From: an uncultured Anaerolineaceae bacterium
GTDB lineage: Bacteria > Chloroflexota > Anaerolineae > Anaerolineales > Anaerolineaceae
Direction: 5' to 3'
Assembly: GCA_937863605.1 (NCBI GenBank)
Contig: CALMGN010000131.1
Coordinates: 1 to 33,195, forward strand
Length of the DNA stretch: 33,195 bases
Part shown: in pieces, positions 24,997-33,117 of the stretch
Position numbering within the stretch: the first letter of the stretch is position 1
Layout of the letters: each line of letters starts with the position of its first letter
Notes under the pieces: model-generated
Database searches by the model: none
The model's input: the letters and a program-made list of their open reading frames with translations, nothing else
Told to the model about the DNA's origin: nothing
Translations under genes and position numbers: made by a program

Positions 24997-25352
24997 ATCC
25001 AAAATGTCCTTTTTGCCGCATCGTTGCCGGCCAGGAGCCGGCACATATCGTTTATCGGGACGATCTGGTGACGGCTTTTCAGACTAATCGTCCGATGGCG
25101 CCCGTCCATCTGTTGATCGTGCCGAACCACCATCTGGAATCGGTTAATGAGGTCGCGGGCGAGGATGAAGCTGCGTTGGGACGCATGGCTGTCGTCGCAA
25201 AACGGTTGGCCAGCGAGCGCGGGGTAGATGGCACCGGTTACCGGCTGGTCATCAACACTGGCCCGGACGCTTTTCAGTCGGTATTTCACCTGCATATGCA
25301 TCTAATCGGCGGGAAACCGCTGCCTCTCCGGATGCTTGGACACGAATTCTAA
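24990..25352 (+). CDS. HIT family nucleotide-binding hydrolase
   Basis: 120 residues. The HIT signature HLHMHLI is intact near the C-terminus, and CPFC at the N-terminus is the zinc knuckle of HinT-type members (PKCPFCRIVAGQEP). These enzymes hydrolyse AMP- or GMP-linked phosphoramidates or nucleotide polyphosphates in the cytoplasm. The GTG start overlaps the deacetylase stop by 7 nt. It sits oddly between envelope genes; whether the link is functional or only co-transcription is unknown. Confidence 0.93.
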   Translation: MVDPKCPFCRIVAGQEPAHIVYRDDLVTAFQTNRPMAPVHLLIVPNHHLESVNEVAGEDEAALGRMAVVAKRLASERGVDGTGYRLVINTGPDAFQSVFHLHMHLIGGKPLPLRMLGHEF

Positions 25353-25353
25353 G

Positions 25354-26886
25354 ATGAAGCCGCGAACCTTCAAACTGCTTGCCGGCATCTCAGCCATAGC
25401 TTTGTTGCGCTGTGTCCTAACAGCACCGCAAGCCGAATTGTGGCGGCCCGGAAGCTCAAACAGCCCATCGGGCCAAACTCCCATCACGGCTGCCACCCCG
25501 CTTCCGGCAACCTATTTACCACCCACTCGTGAACCTGGGCAACCGATTCTTTCGCCAACTCCGGATGCGCAGCGCTTCCTACCGACTCTGCGGGTTAATG
25601 ACGAACAGTATGTACTGCAACCCGGAGATACCCTTGGCAAAATTGCCCAAAAATTTCAGGTTAGCCTGGATCAGTTGATCAGCGCCAACCAGATTGGCAA
25701 TCCGGATCTTGTGGATGTCGGACAGGTGCTGGTCATTCCGGTCGCAACACCTCAGGCCCCCGGTTCGGCCTTCAAAATTATCCCCGACTCTGAATTGGTT
25801 TACGGGCCAGCCAGCATGACGCTCGATGTATTCCAGTATGTTAAATCTACCGGGGGATACCTGGCCAATTATCGCGAAACGCTGGACGACGGCATGTATA
25901 CCGGCGCAGAAATAATTCTCAAAGTTGCGCGTGAATATTCGGTCAACCCGCGCATCCTGCTGGCGGTATTGGATTATATGAGCGGTTGGGTTACCCGGGC
26001 TGAGCCAGCTGAAGGGACTTTGAATTACCCCATGCTGTATTTTGACGGGGACCGGGTTGGGCTGTACCGCCAATTAGCCTGGGCGGCCAACCAGTTGAAT
26101 CGCGGCTATTACCTGTGGAAGGTCAATGCCCTCTCACATTTTGCGCTGGCGGATAACGGCATGACGCCGGCGAATGGGACGATCAATGCTGGCACGGCAG
26201 GCGTGCAACAACTGATGGCAGCCTTGTTTGGCCGCTCTGAATGGGATAAAGCTGTCAGCGACCAGGGTATTTTCGCCACTTACAGCAGCATGTTTGGCTA
26301 TCCGTTTGATCTGGCGATCGAACCCATGATTCCGGCTGATCTTACATCCCCTCCGATGCAGTTGCCATTTGAACCTGGTGTCGTATGGTCGTTCACTGGC
26401 GGACCGCACGGCGGTTGGGGAGATGGGTCGGCCTGGGCAGCCATTGATTTCGCCCCCCCGCCCGGCGCCTACAACTGCTCGGTGAGCGATGCATGGGCGA
26501 CAGCGGTAACAGGTGGAACCGTGGTGCGCTCAGAAACCGGCGTGGTGGTCCTTGACTTGGATGGAGACGGGCTCGAACAAACCGGCTGGACAGTGCTTTA
26601 TTTGCATATCTCCAGCAGCGAGCGCATCCCGGCTGGATCGGTGGTGGCAATTGGCGACCGGATTGGGCACCCCTCGTGTGAGGGAGGGGTTTCGAATGGA
26701 ACGCATCTACACCTCGCGCGGCGGTATAATGGTGAGTGGATACCTGCCGATGGACTTCAGCCATTCAATTTGGACGGTTGGATATCAAGGGGGGTGGGTG
26801 TGGAATATAACGGAACATTGGAGCTGAATGGAGCAACGGTTGAGGCCTGGGACCGCCTGGTACCGCAAAACCAAATATCCCGGTAG
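25354..26886 (+). CDS. LysM-M23 peptidase family protein, copy 1
   Basis: About 510 residues from ATG 25354, one base after the HIT stop; the ORF track's TTG at 25336 is less likely. A hydrophobic leader (about 1-24) lacks a standard lipobox (LLRC). After a Pro/Thr-rich linker comes a LysM domain (about 85-130, YVLQPGDTLGKIAQKF), a central domain of about 180 residues, then an M23-like domain (about 340-480). Metal-site residues are present: FTGGPH with the Asp of AIDFAP 13 residues later, LYLHIS and GTHLHLARRYNGEW. A DLDGDG loop is inserted before LYLHIS. It would cut peptide cross-links of cell-wall peptidoglycan. It lacks the C-terminal CxC tail of copies 2 and 3 and overlaps copy 2 by 59 nt. 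Confidence 0.88.
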   Translation: MKPRTFKLLAGISAIALLRCVLTAPQAELWRPGSSNSPSGQTPITAATPLPATYLPPTREPGQPILSPTPDAQRFLPTLRVNDEQYVLQPGDTLGKIAQKFQVSLDQLISANQIGNPDLVDVGQVLVIPVATPQAPGSAFKIIPDSELVYGPASMTLDVFQYVKSTGGYLANYRETLDDGMYTGAEIILKVAREYSVNPRILLAVLDYMSGWVTRAEPAEGTLNYPMLYFDGDRVGLYRQLAWAANQLNRGYYLWKVNALSHFALADNGMTPANGTINAGTAGVQQLMAALFGRSEWDKAVSDQGIFATYSSMFGYPFDLAIEPMIPADLTSPPMQLPFEPGVVWSFTGGPHGGWGDGSAWAAIDFAPPPGAYNCSVSDAWATAVTGGTVVRSETGVVVLDLDGDGLEQTGWTVLYLHISSSERIPAGSVVAIGDRIGHPSCEGGVSNGTHLHLARRYNGEWIPADGLQPFNLDGWISRGVGVEYNGTLELNGATVEAWDRLVPQNQISR

Positions 26887-28477
26887 GCGTGCGGGATTCA
26901 CCGTTGTCTTGTTGGCCTGGTTGATTTCAACCATCGCCTGCTCGCAAGGTTATGTATCCACCTTCGACCTGACGGCGACCGCACTCTTTTCGAGCAGCGG
27001 CGCTGGCGGGGGGGATATTTTACCCGAGTCCGAGACACCCGTCGCACCGACACCGGTGAATACCCCCGAACCTGCCTTATTAGCCACGACCATGGCCGCG
27101 CAGGATATGCCTCCCACGCTGATTATCGAAACCCCTGACCCTACCTCGCCGCATACAACCCCTCTACCACCGATTCTGTACTACACCCAGGCCGGTGACA
27201 CTCTGCCTGCGGTCGCCATCCGCTTCGGGGTTAACCAGGAAGAAATCACCAGCAACGAAACTTTTGATGTGACCGGTTTTATCCCGGCTGGAAAATTGCT
27301 GATCATTCCGAACCGCCTGGAGGCTACCGGCCCGGCGGACTCCGTCATGCCGGACAGCGAAATCGTCTACTCGCCTTCGGCTCTTGGATTCGACATTGAC
27401 GCCTTTGTCCAGGGGGCGGGCGGTTATATGGCTGGTTACCGTGAATATCTGGCGGACGGCTGGAATTCCGGCGCGCGTGTCATTCAAAAAGTCGCCATTG
27501 AAAACTCGATCAACCCGCGGATGCTGTTGGCGCTGGTGGAATTTCAGGCTGGCTGGGTTTATGGCCAACCTGCAAATCTGGCAGTCACCGATTACCCGAT
27601 GGGTTTTATTAACAAAGATAAAAAAGGCCTGTACAAACAGCTCAGTTGGGCGGTACAGCAGCTTTCGATCGGGTATTACGGCTGGCGGGAAGGACTTTTT
27701 ACCAGTTTGACATTTAATAATAATACCCAGTTGCGTCTGGCTCCGACGATTAACGCAGGCACGGCTGCCGTTGAGTTCCTCTTCTCCCGACTTTACCATC
27801 CTGACATCTGGAATGGGATAATGTTTGGCAACGATGGTTTCGGAGCGCTTTACGAGCGCATGTACGATAATCCCTGGGTGCGCGCCCAAACCGTTGAACC
27901 TTTGCTGCCGGTTAATTTGACCCAGCCGGAGTTACAATTACCGTTTCTGCCAGGCCGCATCTGGAGCTTTACTGGCGGTCCCCATTCCGCGTGGGGACCA
28001 GACGGCGCCCGGGCAGCGCTCGATTTTGCCCCCTCGGCAACCGAATCCGGCTGTGTCAAATCTGATGACTGGGTGGCAGCAGCGGCTACCGGTCTGGTGG
28101 TGCGCTCCGGTAACGGCGTCGTGGTCGTCGATCTTGACGGCGATGGTTATGAACAAACCGGTTGGACACTTCTTTATTTACATATTCGCAGCGACGGCCG
28201 CGTACCGCTGGGTGCCTGGGTCGAGCAGGGAAGTTTGATTGGCCATCCGTCGTGTGAAGGCGGGGTAGCGACCGGGACACATGTTCATTTTGCCCGAAAG
28301 TATAACGGCGAATGGGTGCTGGCTGGTGGCCCAATGCCCTTCAACCTTGACGGTTGGACCGCCAAGGCTGGTGCCAAGCCGTACCAAGGCTCTTTAACCA
28401 AAGATAGCCTGGTGATCGAAGCCTGTACCTGCGGATCGTTTGAAACCCGCATCCTTCGTCCAAAAGATGGAAATTAA
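26828..28477 (+). CDS. LysM-M23 peptidase family protein, copy 2
   Basis: 549 residues. An N-terminal hydrophobic segment with a lipobox-like STIAC (Cys38), a linker, a LysM domain (about 115-160, YTQAGDTLPAVAIRFG), the shared central domain and the M23-like domain: FTGGPH..ALDFAP, a VDLDGDGYEQ loop, LYLHIR and GTHVHFARKYNGEW. The C-terminus ends in a TCGS-containing tail with two Cys near VIEACTC. The start at 26828 overlaps copy 1 by 59 nt; an in-frame TTG at 26840 is possible. Spacing to copy 3 is 12 nt. A tandem duplicate of its neighbours by domain order and motif sharing. Confidence 0.88.
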   Translation: MEQRLRPGTAWYRKTKYPGRRAGFTVVLLAWLISTIACSQGYVSTFDLTATALFSSSGAGGGDILPESETPVAPTPVNTPEPALLATTMAAQDMPPTLIIETPDPTSPHTTPLPPILYYTQAGDTLPAVAIRFGVNQEEITSNETFDVTGFIPAGKLLIIPNRLEATGPADSVMPDSEIVYSPSALGFDIDAFVQGAGGYMAGYREYLADGWNSGARVIQKVAIENSINPRMLLALVEFQAGWVYGQPANLAVTDYPMGFINKDKKGLYKQLSWAVQQLSIGYYGWREGLFTSLTFNNNTQLRLAPTINAGTAAVEFLFSRLYHPDIWNGIMFGNDGFGALYERMYDNPWVRAQTVEPLLPVNLTQPELQLPFLPGRIWSFTGGPHSAWGPDGARAALDFAPSATESGCVKSDDWVAAAATGLVVRSGNGVVVVDLDGDGYEQTGWTLLYLHIRSDGRVPLGAWVEQGSLIGHPSCEGGVATGTHVHFARKYNGEWVLAGGPMPFNLDGWTAKAGAKPYQGSLTKDSLVIEACTCGSFETRILRPKDGN

Positions 28478-28489
28478 CGATTGGGAGAA

Positions 28490-29974
28490 ATGAAAATCAA
28501 GACCTGGGCGCGAACCTTGGGTTTGGTGCTCATTTTGCTGACTACGGCCTGCCAGCCTATTGACCTTACCCCGGTGCCTGAGCCGGTGGTTGAGGAAGTT
28601 CCTGCGCCTCCAACGCCGGACAGCCCCATACCGACTGCATTGCCCGCCCGCCCGCCTTATGAGCCGGGTACTCTGGTGGCGTACATGGCTCAGACCGGCG
28701 ACACTCTGCCGGTCTTGGCTGCACATTTCAACACCACCGAAGCAGAAATCCGGCAAGCCAATCCGATTATCCCGGGCGACGCGACCACTTTACCTGCTGG
28801 TTTTCCAATGCAGATCCCGATCTATTACCGTCCGTTATGGGGCACCCCTTACCAGATTGTGCCGGACAGCCTGTTCGTCAACGGCCCGGCGCAGCGTGAA
28901 TTTGATGTCGTTGCCTTTGTCAATGACCAACCGGGATGGTTGAAAGATTACAGAGTCTCACTGTCAACTGGAAATTTACGCGGCGGCGAAATCGTCAACC
29001 ATGTTGCCGTCAATTACAGTCTCAGTCCGCGTCTGCTGCTCGCCATGCTGGAATATCAATTGGGAGCCTTGACCAACCCTGAACGGCCGGAAAGTCTGGA
29101 ACGCTACTCACTGGGGTATCGCAACCCCCAGTATGTCGGACTGCTGCGCCAGTTGACCTGGGCAGCGAATACGCTCAACAACGGCTATTACGCCTGGCGT
29201 ACCGGCCATTTGGACACCTTCGATCACCTGGACGGACGCACCGAAAGGCCTGACCCCTGGCAGAATCCCGCGACCGTAGCGCTGCATTACTACTATTCAA
29301 AATTATTTCCCGATGATGCCTACAAGTACGCGGTTAGCGGCAGCGGGTTTGCGCAAACTTACTTGAATCTGTTTGGCGACCCGTGGGGTAATGTTGTCGC
29401 GCACATCGAGGGATCATTACACCAACCAGCACTTGCCCTGCCTTTTGCAGCTGGAAGGTCATGGGCGTTCACCGGAGGACCGCACACCGGCTGGGGGGAT
29501 GGCGATCCGCTCTCGGCGCTCGATTTTGCACCGCCAAGTGTGGTGGGCGGCTGCTCCGAGGCTGAGGATCCGGCTACGGCGATTGCCGACGGCATCGTTG
29601 TACGCACCGGTGACGCGTTGGTCATGCTAGACCTGGATGGCGACAGCGATGAACGCACTGGCTGGGTGATTATGTACCTGCACCTGGCGAATGATTCATT
29701 GCCAGCCGCCGGAGCGGTTATGCTTAAGGGCGACCCGGTTGGCATGCCGTCCTGCGAGGGTGGTCGCGCGACCGGTTCCCATGTGCATATTGCCCGCAAA
29801 TACAACGGCGAGTGGATCCCGGCAGAGGGTGCGCTGGCTTTCAACCTGGACGGCTGGGTGGCAAAAAATGGGGATACGGCCTATGAAGGCACCATGACCA
29901 AGTTAGGCCGCTCCATCCGCGCCTGTGTCTGCTCGGATCGCAACAGCCAAATTCAAGCCAGCCTGCAGCAGTAA
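28490..29974 (+). CDS. LysM-M23 peptidase family protein, copy 3
   Basis: About 494 residues from ATG 28490 (GGGAG just upstream; the TTG at 28481 is an alternative). The leader has a lipobox-like TTAC (Cys21). The LysM region (about 60-105, AYMAQTGDTLPVLAAHF) is longer before its final strand. The central domain and the M23-like domain follow: AFTGGPH..ALDFAP, LDLDGDSDER, MYLHLA and GSHVHIARKYNGEW. The DxDGD loop is weaker here, with Ser in place of the final Gly. A C-terminal ACVC matches copy 2. It is the last gene of the operon; a strong inverted repeat lies 97 nt downstream. Confidence 0.88.
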   Translation: MKIKTWARTLGLVLILLTTACQPIDLTPVPEPVVEEVPAPPTPDSPIPTALPARPPYEPGTLVAYMAQTGDTLPVLAAHFNTTEAEIRQANPIIPGDATTLPAGFPMQIPIYYRPLWGTPYQIVPDSLFVNGPAQREFDVVAFVNDQPGWLKDYRVSLSTGNLRGGEIVNHVAVNYSLSPRLLLAMLEYQLGALTNPERPESLERYSLGYRNPQYVGLLRQLTWAANTLNNGYYAWRTGHLDTFDHLDGRTERPDPWQNPATVALHYYYSKLFPDDAYKYAVSGSGFAQTYLNLFGDPWGNVVAHIEGSLHQPALALPFAAGRSWAFTGGPHTGWGDGDPLSALDFAPPSVVGGCSEAEDPATAIADGIVVRTGDALVMLDLDGDSDERTGWVIMYLHLANDSLPAAGAVMLKGDPVGMPSCEGGRATGSHVHIARKYNGEWIPAEGALAFNLDGWVAKNGDTAYEGTMTKLGRSIRACVCSDRNSQIQASLQQ

Positions 29975-30071
29975 GAGGGGAAACAAGAGTAGTTCCCGTC
30001 TTGATCGAAATTAATTGCTTAGCAGCGGGCGTCCATTGTCAGGATGACCAATGTGGTTTTGCCCCTCACCC

Positions 30072-30299
30072 CCCCGCTCCCCGAAAGTGGCTTGATTTTT
30101 TACTGACTATGAATCTTTCGGGGAGCGGGGATTAAATGAATTTCGAGTGTTTTTGCGCCGATACAGCGCAAAAACACTCGATTATGAAGAAGCCCGCCCC
30201 ATGAATGGGGCGGGATGGGTGGGGTTGATAACCCATCGATCACGAAGGGCGTTCGCGAACATCGAGATAAAAGGGTGCGTTACGGTTTTGAACGCACCC
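30072..30299. repeat. Array of strong inverted repeats (hairpin array)
   Basis: Several stem-loops follow one another in a non-coding gap. A: CCCCGCTCCCCGAAAG (30072-30087) with its perfect complement 30115-30130. B: TCGAGTGTTTTTGCGC (30143-30158) with 30166-30181, perfect 16-bp arms and a 7-nt loop. C: CCCGCCCCAT (30193-30202) with 30205-30214. D: GATGGGT (30214-30220) with 30231-30237. E: GTTCGCGAAC palindrome (30251-30260). F: GGGTGCGTT (30273-30281) with 30291-30299. Hairpins A and B are much stronger than chance. None has a proper U-tract. The 63-aa ORF at 30147 crosses them and is not credible. The rest of the 29975-30372 gap holds only a shared GGTACGTTCGACCC motif at 30315-30328. Confidence 0.75.
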
Positions 30300-30372
30300 G
30301 AAAGTAATCTTATTGGTACGTTCGACCCAATTCGATAAAAATATGCGTAGCTTGTTACCGAGGCAGACCTGA

Positions 30373-30825
30373 TTAATCGGGTTGAGCGGCACCCTGCGAA
30401 GAAGCTGTTTCCGGCTCTTTAATCGTAATTTTGGTTTTGAAATCCACGTTGCCCTTGAGTGTATTGGTAACCGAGCAGTATTTATTCTCGGAAAGCTGAA
30501 CGGCTCGTTCTACCGCTTCCGGGTCAATATTGCGGCCGGTCACCACGTACTCGAGGGTCATGCCGATGAACTTGCGCGGGTGATCCATTGCCCGGTCAGC
30601 ATAAACGATGACCTCAAAACCGGTCACATCCAGGCGTTTTTTTTGCAGAATGGATATTACATCCATCGCGGTGCAGCCGCCCACGGCAATAGCGACCAGT
30701 TCGGTCGGACGCACAGCAGAATCACCCCCGCCGGATTCAATCCTGGTGTCCATTTTGACCTCAAAACCCGAATCGGCGACGCCAGTAAATTTTAGTTCTC
30801 CACCCCAGACAACTTTTGCTTTCAC
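30373..30825 (-). CDS. OsmC family protein
   Basis: 150 residues from GTG 30825, where AGGAGG lies 4 nt upstream; the ORF track's longer start is not supported. The OsmC/Ohr fold shows both Cys residues: GGCTAMDV and NKYCSVTNTL. Family members reduce organic hydroperoxides; this YhfA-like subgroup is less well understood and may have another thiol role. It is transcribed toward the hairpin array, and the zinc-ribbon gene ends 46 nt upstream. Confidence 0.92.
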   Translation of the reverse strand: MKAKVVWGGELKFTGVADSGFEVKMDTRIESGGGDSAVRPTELVAIAVGGCTAMDVISILQKKRLDVTGFEVIVYADRAMDHPRKFIGMTLEYVVTGRNIDPEAVERAVQLSENKYCSVTNTLKGNVDFKTKITIKEPETASSQGAAQPD

Positions 30826-30871
30826 GCTTCCTCCTTGTTTATGAGCCCCCACGGAGCTCAAATATATTTTA

Positions 30872-31069
30872 TCAGGTAAAACAGCCGCCCTGCGTATAAT
30901 GGCAAACGGGGCAGACTAGATTTAACAAACCGTCGTAATCCATAACGCCCAGGGTGCATTTTGGGCATGGCATTCCGGGTTCTGCCGCAGCGCGGACAAG
31001 GTTAATTTCCTGACCAGGTTCGTCTGGAACAGGCCGGTCGGTTATGAAATTCTCCACTTTTTCGGTCAT
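30872..31069 (-). CDS. Small zinc-ribbon protein
   Basis: 65 residues from ATG 31069 (AAGG nearby); the ORF track uses a TTG at 31123 without a ribosome site. Two knuckles, CPKC and CPVC, separated by about 16 residues make a compact zinc ribbon near the C-terminus. The N-terminal half is acidic and unremarkable. It lies 70 nt after the anti-sigma gene on the same strand, so it may belong to that operon. Function unknown. Confidence 0.65.
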   Translation of the reverse strand: MTEKVENFITDRPVPDEPGQEINLVRAAAEPGMPCPKCTLGVMDYDGLLNLVCPVCHYTQGGCFT

Positions 31070-31139
31070 GTGCCTTGCTGCCGGGCAGCCCCGGTTCACT
31101 TCGGTAGATATAGAATCCCCCAAAAGGTGCGGCGGCAGG

Positions 31140-31391
31140 TTACTTGTTTAGATAATCTTCCAGATGCAGCCGGGTATACAGGCGCGACTTAATCTCATCA
31201 GGCAGGGGGTTGGTGGGTTCCGGCTGTTTATACAGGTCAATAGTTTTGCGCATGGTATTGACGACAATGGTGCAATTTTCACACTCGCTCATGTGCTTCT
31301 CTAATTCGGCACACAGCTCCGGCGGCAGTTCACCGTCGATATATTCAGATATGGTGGACGCCAGTCCTTTACAATTGCATATCTCTGTCAT
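31140..31391 (-). CDS. Anti-sigma factor with zinc finger (ZAS/zf-HC2)
   Basis: 83 residues, cytoplasmic with no transmembrane helix. EYIDGELPPELCAELEKHMSECENC holds the HxxxCxxC metal motif of the zinc-binding anti-sigma family; a further CNC occurs near the N-terminus. In this family the zinc site can sense oxidation or metals and release the sigma factor. It overlaps the ECF sigma gene by 4 nt (ATGA), the standard arrangement for a cognate pair. Confidence 0.9.
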   Translation of the reverse strand: MTEICNCKGLASTISEYIDGELPPELCAELEKHMSECENCTIVVNTMRKTIDLYKQPEPTNPLPDEIKSRLYTRLHLEDYLNK

Positions 31392-31996
31392 TCGGATGAT
31401 TTCTCCGTGAGCCGTTCAGCATAATAGAGGGATAACTGGTTGCGCAGATTCAAGCGGGCACGGAGTAAACGGGTTTTCACCGCAGTTTCCGTCAGCCCGA
31501 GCATTTCCGCCGTCTCCCTTATGGAAAGCCCTTCCATGTCGCGCAACATAAAGACAACCCTCAGCGTTTCCGGTAATTCATCCACGGCCTGATCCAACCG
31601 CTGCCTTGACTCCGCAGACAGCAACTCGTCCTCAGGCAGGCAGCACCAATCGGTTAGCACCATCCCGGGATGCGCATCTTCTTCTTCAGGATCTTCATCC
31701 ACTGGTACCAGATTCAACCGGCGTTTTCGCAGCCCCATTAAGGCCTCATTGACTGCGATGCGGTACAACCAGGTGGAAAGGCTGGAGCGCCCCTCGAACT
31801 CTGGCAGAGCGCGAAGTGCTTTTATGTAGGTTTCCTGCAGAACGTCTTCCGCATCCTGAGGGTCGCGCAGGATTTTGAGCGCCAGCCGATAGATATGATT
31901 GGATGTGGCATCTACCAGGCGCGCAAACTCGGCCCGATCTCCAGCTTTGAGCGCGGCAAGTGAAATGTTCGGATTGTTAAGGCTCTCTTCACTCAT
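31388..31996 (-). CDS. ECF-type RNA polymerase sigma factor
   Basis: 202 residues. Sigma-2 region about 25-90 (DAEDVLQETYIKALRAL) and sigma-4 region about 135-185 (LPETLRVVFMLRDMEGLSIRETAEMLGLTETAVKTRL) with no region 1 or 3, so an extracytoplasmic function sigma factor. An acidic insert (DEDPEEEDAHPG) joins the two. With the overlapping zinc anti-sigma gene it forms a regulatory pair. No self-regulated promoter was recognised; the ATG has no clear ribosome site. Confidence 0.95.
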   Translation of the reverse strand: MSEESLNNPNISLAALKAGDRAEFARLVDATSNHIYRLALKILRDPQDAEDVLQETYIKALRALPEFEGRSSLSTWLYRIAVNEALMGLRKRRLNLVPVDEDPEEEDAHPGMVLTDWCCLPEDELLSAESRQRLDQAVDELPETLRVVFMLRDMEGLSIRETAEMLGLTETAVKTRLLRARLNLRNQLSLYYAERLTEKSSE

Positions 31997-32036
31997 TTAG
32001 ATGACCCATGAGCTAAAAAGATACCCATCTTCCTGG

Positions 32037-33080
32037 CTATGAAAGCGCCCAGGTCGGCAGAACGTCCAGGTTGAGCGGGTCACGCTGCCCATAGGCGTAA
32101 TGGTAGTAGCCGGCTGCAGCGATCATGGCGGCGTTGTCAGTGCAGAGGAAGATCGAGGGAATTTGCACCGGGAAGTCTTTCTGGGAGCTGAATGCGTCGC
32201 GCAGAGCGGTGTTGGCCGAGACGCCGCCCGCCACCAGCACTTCTTTGACCTGGTAAACGCGGGCAGCGTGGAGTGTTTTGCTTACCAGAACGTCCACCAC
32301 AGCGGCCTGGAAGCTGGCAGCCAGGTCTGCTACCGGCAGCGGCTGATTTTGGCTTTCCAGCTCGCGCACGGTGCGTAAAACCGCGGTTTTCAACCCGCTA
32401 AAGGAGAAATTCCAGGTGCCTTCCAGCCGGGAACGCGGGAAGGAAAACGCTTCTGGATTACCATCGCGCGCGATTTTTTGAATGGAGGGTCCGCCAGGGT
32501 AAGGCAGGCCGATCAAACGGGCAACCTTATCAAAAGCTTCGCCGGCAGCATCGTCCAACGTCCCGCCCAAACGGCGGTATTCCAGATGCGAGGTCATTAA
32601 ATTCAACTCGGTGTGCCCGCCGGAGACGAGCAGCGCCAGTAAGGGGAACTGAGGGGGTTGGGGAGGGTTAGGCGTGTCGTGTTGATAAATCCACGACGAG
32701 TAGATATGACCTTCCAAATGGTTGACCCCGATCAATGGCAGATTGGAGGATATTGCCAGCCCTTTGGCCATATTCATGCCGATCACCAGGGAGCCTGGGA
32801 GCCCCGGCCCGCGGGTGACCGCGATGGCATCGATATCGCTCAAACCCAGGTGAGCGCGCTGCAGAGCCTCATCCACGATTGCGTAAATCGTGCGGATGTG
32901 CTGGCGCGAAGCCACTTCGGGGAAAACGCCGCCATATTGGGTGTGAATGTCGATTTGCGAAGCAACTACGTTGGAGAGGAGCGCGCGTCCGTTTTCGATC
33001 ACCGCTGCGGCTGTTTCATCACAGGAAGATTCAATCCCAAGGATACGAGCGGGAGGAAAGTCAATCAATGCACGGTCCAT
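32037..33080 (-). CDS. tsaD: tRNA threonylcarbamoyladenosine (t6A) transferase TsaD
   Basis: 347 residues. TsaD transfers threonylcarbamoyl from the adenylate to A37 of ANN-decoding tRNAs, with TsaB and TsaE. The N-terminal GIESSCDETAAAV, the metal motif HLEGH, SGGHTEL, and C-terminal VAGGVSANTALR plus TDNAAMIAAAGY are all typical. The start at 33080 has no ribosome site; TAAAAT lies exactly 7 nt before the ATG, implying a leaderless transcript. The TsaB/TsaE/TsaC genes are not in the window. Confidence 0.97.
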   Translation of the reverse strand: MDRALIDFPPARILGIESSCDETAAAVIENGRALLSNVVASQIDIHTQYGGVFPEVASRQHIRTIYAIVDEALQRAHLGLSDIDAIAVTRGPGLPGSLVIGMNMAKGLAISSNLPLIGVNHLEGHIYSSWIYQHDTPNPPQPPQFPLLALLVSGGHTELNLMTSHLEYRRLGGTLDDAAGEAFDKVARLIGLPYPGGPSIQKIARDGNPEAFSFPRSRLEGTWNFSFSGLKTAVLRTVRELESQNQPLPVADLAASFQAAVVDVLVSKTLHAARVYQVKEVLVAGGVSANTALRDAFSSQKDFPVQIPSIFLCTDNAAMIAAAGYYHYAYGQRDPLNLDVLPTWALS

Positions 33081-33087
33081 AAGGTTG

Positions 33088-33117
33088 ATTTTATCCTACA
33101 ATGCATGAGAAGTCCAA
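33088..33117 (-). promoter_or_regulatory. Probable leaderless promoter of tsaD
   Basis: On the minus strand TTGGAC (33117-33112), 18 bp, TAAAAT (33093-33088), then 7 nt and ATG (33080). The same TAAAAT-N7-ATG layout occurs at 13726-13741. Confidence 0.55.

Noticed and set aside
30147-30338. 63-aa ORF in the hairpin array
   Set aside because: It crosses several perfect inverted repeats and has no ribosome site; its codons simply follow the repeat sequence.
29975-30372. CRISPR array
   Set aside because: The repeats differ in sequence and length and have no regular spacers; they are independent hairpins.
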